This document shows positions 16,300 to 19,031 of a stretch of DNA of 19,031 nt, piece after piece. Made by a program: the position numbers and the translations under genes. The notes under the pieces are model-generated. The model was not told the DNA's origin. It made no database searches and was given only the letters and a program-made list of their open reading frames with translations. Positions within the stretch are counted from its first letter, which is position 1. The number at the start of each line of letters is the position of its first letter. Source of the stretch: M3007 sp041741155 (GTDB lineage: Bacteria; Bacteroidota; Bacteroidia; Chitinophagales; Saprospiraceae); contig JBGSKO010000182.1 in assembly GCA_041741155.1 (NCBI GenBank), positions 1-19,031 on the forward strand, read 5' to 3'.

Positions 16300-17139
16300 A
16301 TGAACGAACAACACATAGACACAATATACCGCTACCTCACGGGCATGATGGAGGCAGCCGAACAGGAAGCCTTTGAAGCCGAAATCCTAAATAACCCGAC
16401 GCTCCGTCAGGAAGTAGAACTGGAGCGTATGCTGTTAGCCGGCATCGAATACTCCGGCCGGAATGACCCCCGTAAAACCATCGAATCGGTACACGATAAA
16501 CTCCGCCAGGAAGGATTTTTCGACTCAACACAGACCAGCCCGGCGCCAACACTAACTATTGTTCACTCTTCAAAAGTTACGATCATGAAACGCATTCTCG
16601 CAATTGCCGCTACATTCATCGTCCTCGCCGGAGGTGTATGGTTTTTTATGAACCAGGAAAAACCGCTGGACACCAATGCCCTCTTTACCCAGTATTACCA
16701 GCCAAATGATGACATCCAACGGGCCAAAGGTATCATCGAAACGATGGATTCCTACGGACTCGCCGGCGTACAAACCGACACGGACACCCTCAAAATGGCC
16801 CTCCAACTGTACGAAGCCGACAAGTACAGCGAAGCACTTGCCCTGCTCAAGGGGTTTGCTGAAATCCACCCGGAGAATGACGTAGCCCAGTACTACATCG
16901 GCGTCATCCACATCAGCCAGGGACGTTATGCCAAAGCCATCGAAGTGCTGCTGCCCATCTCCCGCTCCGACGCGTCCGCGCTGAAAAATGACGCCTTGTG
17001 GAACCTCGGCCTGTGCTACATGAAAACCGAGAATGGCGTCGAAGATGCCCGCAACGCCTTCACAAAGTTGTCCGGCGACAATAATTACCCCAACCACCGC
17101 GGCGCCAAAGCCGTACTCGAACAACTGCTCCCACAGTAA
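16300..17139 (+). CDS. Single-pass membrane TPR protein, likely anti-sigma partner
   Basis: From the ATG at 16300 the protein has 279 residues. The N-terminal ~95 residues (IDTIYRYLTGMMEAAEQEAF, then NNPTLRQEVELERMLL) resemble the cytoplasmic domain of zinc-free anti-sigma factors of Bacteroidota. One membrane segment follows at ~98-118 (RILAIAATFIVLAGGVWFFM). The outside part carries about three TPRs (MALQLYEADKYSEALALLKG, YYIGVIHISQGRYAKAIEVL, LWNLGLCYMKTENGVEDARN). The layout fits a sensor holding the ECF sigma factor at the membrane and binding a partner through the TPRs. An in-frame ATG at 16231 would add 23 polar residues and shorten the gap to the sigma gene from 80 to 11 bases; the two starts sit in similar sequence (CTTATGAACG and TTTATGAACG). 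16300 was chosen because the family-like sequence starts there. Confidence 0.82.
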   Translation: MNEQHIDTIYRYLTGMMEAAEQEAFEAEILNNPTLRQEVELERMLLAGIEYSGRNDPRKTIESVHDKLRQEGFFDSTQTSPAPTLTIVHSSKVTIMKRILAIAATFIVLAGGVWFFMNQEKPLDTNALFTQYYQPNDDIQRAKGIIETMDSYGLAGVQTDTDTLKMALQLYEADKYSEALALLKGFAEIHPENDVAQYYIGVIHISQGRYAKAIEVLLPISRSDASALKNDALWNLGLCYMKTENGVEDARNAFTKLSGDNNYPNHRGAKAVLEQLLPQ

Positions 17140-17141
17140 GC

Positions 17142-17295
17142 GGTTTCTGGTTGGAAAAGGTTGGAAGGTTGGAGGGGTTCTGGTTGGAGGGTTAGAAGGT
17201 TGTGTAAACCAGAAACCTTCCAACCAGAAACCCTCCAACCAGAAACCGTCTAACCCTCCAACCAGAAACCCTCTAACCTTTTCCAACCTCTTCCA
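17142..17295. repeat. Inverted array of GGTTTCTGGTTGGA-type short repeats
   Basis: The gap between the TPR gene and the metallopeptidase is filled with short repeats. The right half has 15-base units AGAAACCTTCCAACC (17211), AGAAACCCTCCAACC (17226), AGAAACCGTCTAACC (17241, plus an extra CTCCAACC) and AGAAACCCTCTAACC (17264). The left half carries the complement, with TTCTGGTTGGA at 17145 and 17178. The longest exact inverted match is 17 bases: 17180-17196 against 17249-17265. The transcript could fold into a long hairpin. Similar AACCTTCCAACC-type word repeats are, from memory, common between genes in Saprospiraceae and related groups. Confidence 0.85.
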
Positions 17296-17299
17296 GGCT

Positions 17300-18886
17300 A
17301 TGTTTAATAAACTATTTTGGCCTGCCGTACTCAGTGTGTGCTTTATGCTCCCGCTGCAAGGCGGCACGCCGCAGACCGTGGCACAGGGAGTGCTGGACCA
17401 CCTGTACACCACCAACGGAAATTACCGGTTCAAGAAACCGAAACTGTCCATCTCCACCGAAAACAACAAAGTAGCGGCTTTTAGCCCCTGGAAGAACACC
17501 ATCGTTCTGGACCAAAAAGCATATGAAATCTGTCGGGACTTCGGGCGCGATTCGCTCGCTGCACTGGCATACATTCTGGGGCACGAACTGGTGCATGCGT
17601 ACCAAACCGAAATCAAAAGCGGGCGCGTGCAAACCAACTTTCTGGCTTACAACCAACACTACACCACCGACACCCGTATCGAAAAAGTGGCCGACGTGCA
17701 GGGGTTGTTCAACGCCTACCTGGCGGGTTATAAAGTGATGCAGGTAATGCCCGATTTGATCGAGCGGATTTACAAGGAATACGGCCTTGTCGGAAAAACC
17801 CTGCCCGGCTACCCTACCCTCGCCGAGCGCAAGGCTACTACCGAGGAGGTGCTGGCTATCGCACTGGATTTGCGCGACTTGTTTGAAAGCAGCAACTACC
17901 TGCTCGTACTTGGACGACACAGCCTCGCCGCTGCCGGATACGAACACATCCTGCAATATTACCAGGGTATCGAAATGCACAACAATCTGGGCATCGCCTA
18001 CACCCTGAGCGCACAGGAGTTCTGGAACCCGAAAACGGACAACTTCGTCTATCCGCTGGAGGCAGACTGGCACACCAAGCTGGCCCGCTCGAGCCGCGGA
18101 CAAGAGGCTGCCGATCCCGCGCTTCAACCGCTGCGCACGGCTCTTTTGGAAAAAGCCGCCGCCCGGTTCCGGGCTGCCGCCGACTTGAACGCCGACTACC
18201 TGCCCGCCCGCGTCAACCTCGTATGCGCCCTCAACCTGTTGGGCCGTTCGGTGGAGGCGTTGAAATATGCCGAAATAAACCTGCTCAAACATATCAGCGG
18301 ACGCAACAAAGCCAAAGGGCAAGCGCCGGAAATGGCGGAAATCGCACTGGGTATCACCTACGCTTTGTTGCCCGGCGGCACCCGCCGGGGAGAGGCGGAG
18401 GTGATTTTCAAACGGTTGTCCGGCAGTCCTTACGTCATCAGCGCTCTGTATGCCCAGCAAAACCTGCAATGCCTGTACGGCGCCGCGGATCCTAACGTGC
18501 TGAGCGAGATGCCTTTGCCCCCGGCATTGCGCCAACAAATAAGCCTCATGGAGTTGGGCCGCACCAGCGATCTGGAACGCACCACGATTGATGTAGATAA
18601 CGAGATTTATTTTGCTAAAAAACGCAGCGCAGCTGCCGGTTCCAGCACGTTTGTTTTCTCGAACAACCGGGGCAACTTAGTCAGTCTCCTGCGTTTCCAA
18701 AACCGCAACCTCGCCGACGTGAGCATCCTACAGCCCGAAGAGGATCTGTCCGCCGCCGCCTACCGCAATATCCTGGCTGGCAAAGACGGGTTTTACCTGA
18801 AATCGCCCGCAGACCGGGTCGTGCTGAAAGTGGATGCCAAGGGACGGGTACTGGAAATGGTGAAGTATGTGGAGCATGGGCAGTGA
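17300..18886 (+). CDS. Exported gluzincin metallopeptidase (M48-like) with TPR-like repeats
   Basis: The 528-residue product starts with a signal peptide (MFNKLFWPAVLSVCFMLPLQG). The zinc site is HELVH (His95, Glu96, His99) in AYILGHELVHAYQ, with Glu128 in EKVADVQG about 29 residues later as the likely third ligand; the E-x-x-A-D-x-x-G spacing is typical of M48-type gluzincins. YPTLAERKA near 171 recalls the conserved HP-x-x-x-x-R segment of that family, so the active site looks complete. Residues ~200-480 are helical with TPR-like stretches (YEHILQYYQGIEMHNNLGIA, FRAAADLNADYLPARVNLVC, LQCLYG). The last ~100 residues contain beta-type sequence (RVVLKVDAKGRVLEMVKYV). No membrane helix beyond the signal is seen, so it should act in the periplasm or outside. 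The frame is open further upstream, but through the repeat array, so the ATG at 17300 was chosen. Confidence 0.88.
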   Translation: MFNKLFWPAVLSVCFMLPLQGGTPQTVAQGVLDHLYTTNGNYRFKKPKLSISTENNKVAAFSPWKNTIVLDQKAYEICRDFGRDSLAALAYILGHELVHAYQTEIKSGRVQTNFLAYNQHYTTDTRIEKVADVQGLFNAYLAGYKVMQVMPDLIERIYKEYGLVGKTLPGYPTLAERKATTEEVLAIALDLRDLFESSNYLLVLGRHSLAAAGYEHILQYYQGIEMHNNLGIAYTLSAQEFWNPKTDNFVYPLEADWHTKLARSSRGQEAADPALQPLRTALLEKAAARFRAAADLNADYLPARVNLVCALNLLGRSVEALKYAEINLLKHISGRNKAKGQAPEMAEIALGITYALLPGGTRRGEAEVIFKRLSGSPYVISALYAQQNLQCLYGAADPNVLSEMPLPPALRQQISLMELGRTSDLERTTIDVDNEIYFAKKRSAAAGSSTFVFSNNRGNLVSLLRFQNRNLADVSILQPEEDLSAAAYRNILAGKDGFYLKSPADRVVLKVDAKGRVLEMVKYVEHGQ

Positions 18887-19031
18887 AAGCCAACATGAGT
18901 CATCCCGAATTTTAAAAACAGTTGAATCGCCCTTTTTTCGAGATATCCGGCGCGTATTGGGCGGGATGTTTTTGCACCCAATGCCGGCGCATATTTTTCC
19001 GATGTCCTTGTTTCCTTAAAAAATTGGGAGT
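18887..19031. other. Intergenic end of window, no gene seen
   Basis: These 145 bases hold no supported gene. ATTGGG at 18956-18961 and CCCAAT at 18977-18982 can form a weak hairpin, and CCGGCGC occurs twice nearby. No T-run follows the stem, so a terminator cannot be called. Confidence 0.5.

Noticed and set aside
17140..17299. Repeat array as a CRISPR array
   Set aside because: Units are only about 15 bases, sit almost back to back without unique spacers, and occur in inverted orientation; no cas genes are nearby.
17312..18538. 408-codon open frame on the minus strand opposite the metallopeptidase
   Set aside because: Antisense to a gene with an intact HExxH site and signal peptide; its own translation shows no domain or export signal.

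Overview
The window is from a moderately GC-rich member of the Bacteroidota, most likely a Saprospiraceae/Lewinella-like organism. The lineage call rests on gene content: two large secreted proteins ending in type IX secretion (T9SS) type A sorting domains, a umuDC pair, and an ECF sigma factor followed by a membrane TPR protein. It is an inference from families, not a phylogenetic result.

Layout. (1) 1-951, plus strand: the 3' part of a 2-oxoacid dehydrogenase E2 acyltransferase, cut by the window edge and followed by a clear hairpin terminator. (2) 1140-6278, minus strand: two T9SS cargo proteins, a propeller-like/PKD protein and a long right-handed beta-helix protein, separated by a perfect 14-bp hairpin with a U-rich tail. 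(3) 6525-9012, plus strand: an FMN-binding split-barrel (pyridoxamine-phosphate-oxidase-like) protein, then a UmuD/UmuC translesion synthesis operon with a perfect 10+10 palindrome upstream. (4) 9070-14643, minus strand: a tight three-gene operon. In transcription order it encodes a secreted caspase-like (C14) protease with an intact His/Cys dyad and a DUF4384-like tail, a secreted coiled-coil protein with a beta-barrel-like C terminus, and a secreted caspase-fold protein with TPRs in which both catalytic residues are replaced. (5) 14856-18886, plus strand, divergent from the operon: a small unrecognised exported protein with its own terminator, an ECF sigma factor, a single-pass TPR protein that looks like the sigma factor's anti-sigma partner, and an exported HExxH metallopeptidase with repeats.

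The most interesting part is 9070-18886. It places an active caspase-like protease, an apparently dead caspase-fold paralogue with TPRs, a candidate outer-membrane partner, an ECF sigma/TPR regulator pair and an exported metallopeptidase side by side in a divergent arrangement. This suggests an envelope-located proteolytic or stress-response system, but the functional link is inferred from synteny only.

Non-coding structure includes several strong hairpins, short-word repeats between genes (heptamer CGGTGTG, TGAGCGATGA, and AGAAACC-TCCAACC-type units) and a sharp GC drop inside the PKD protein gene. No tRNA, rRNA, CRISPR array or insertion sequence was seen.
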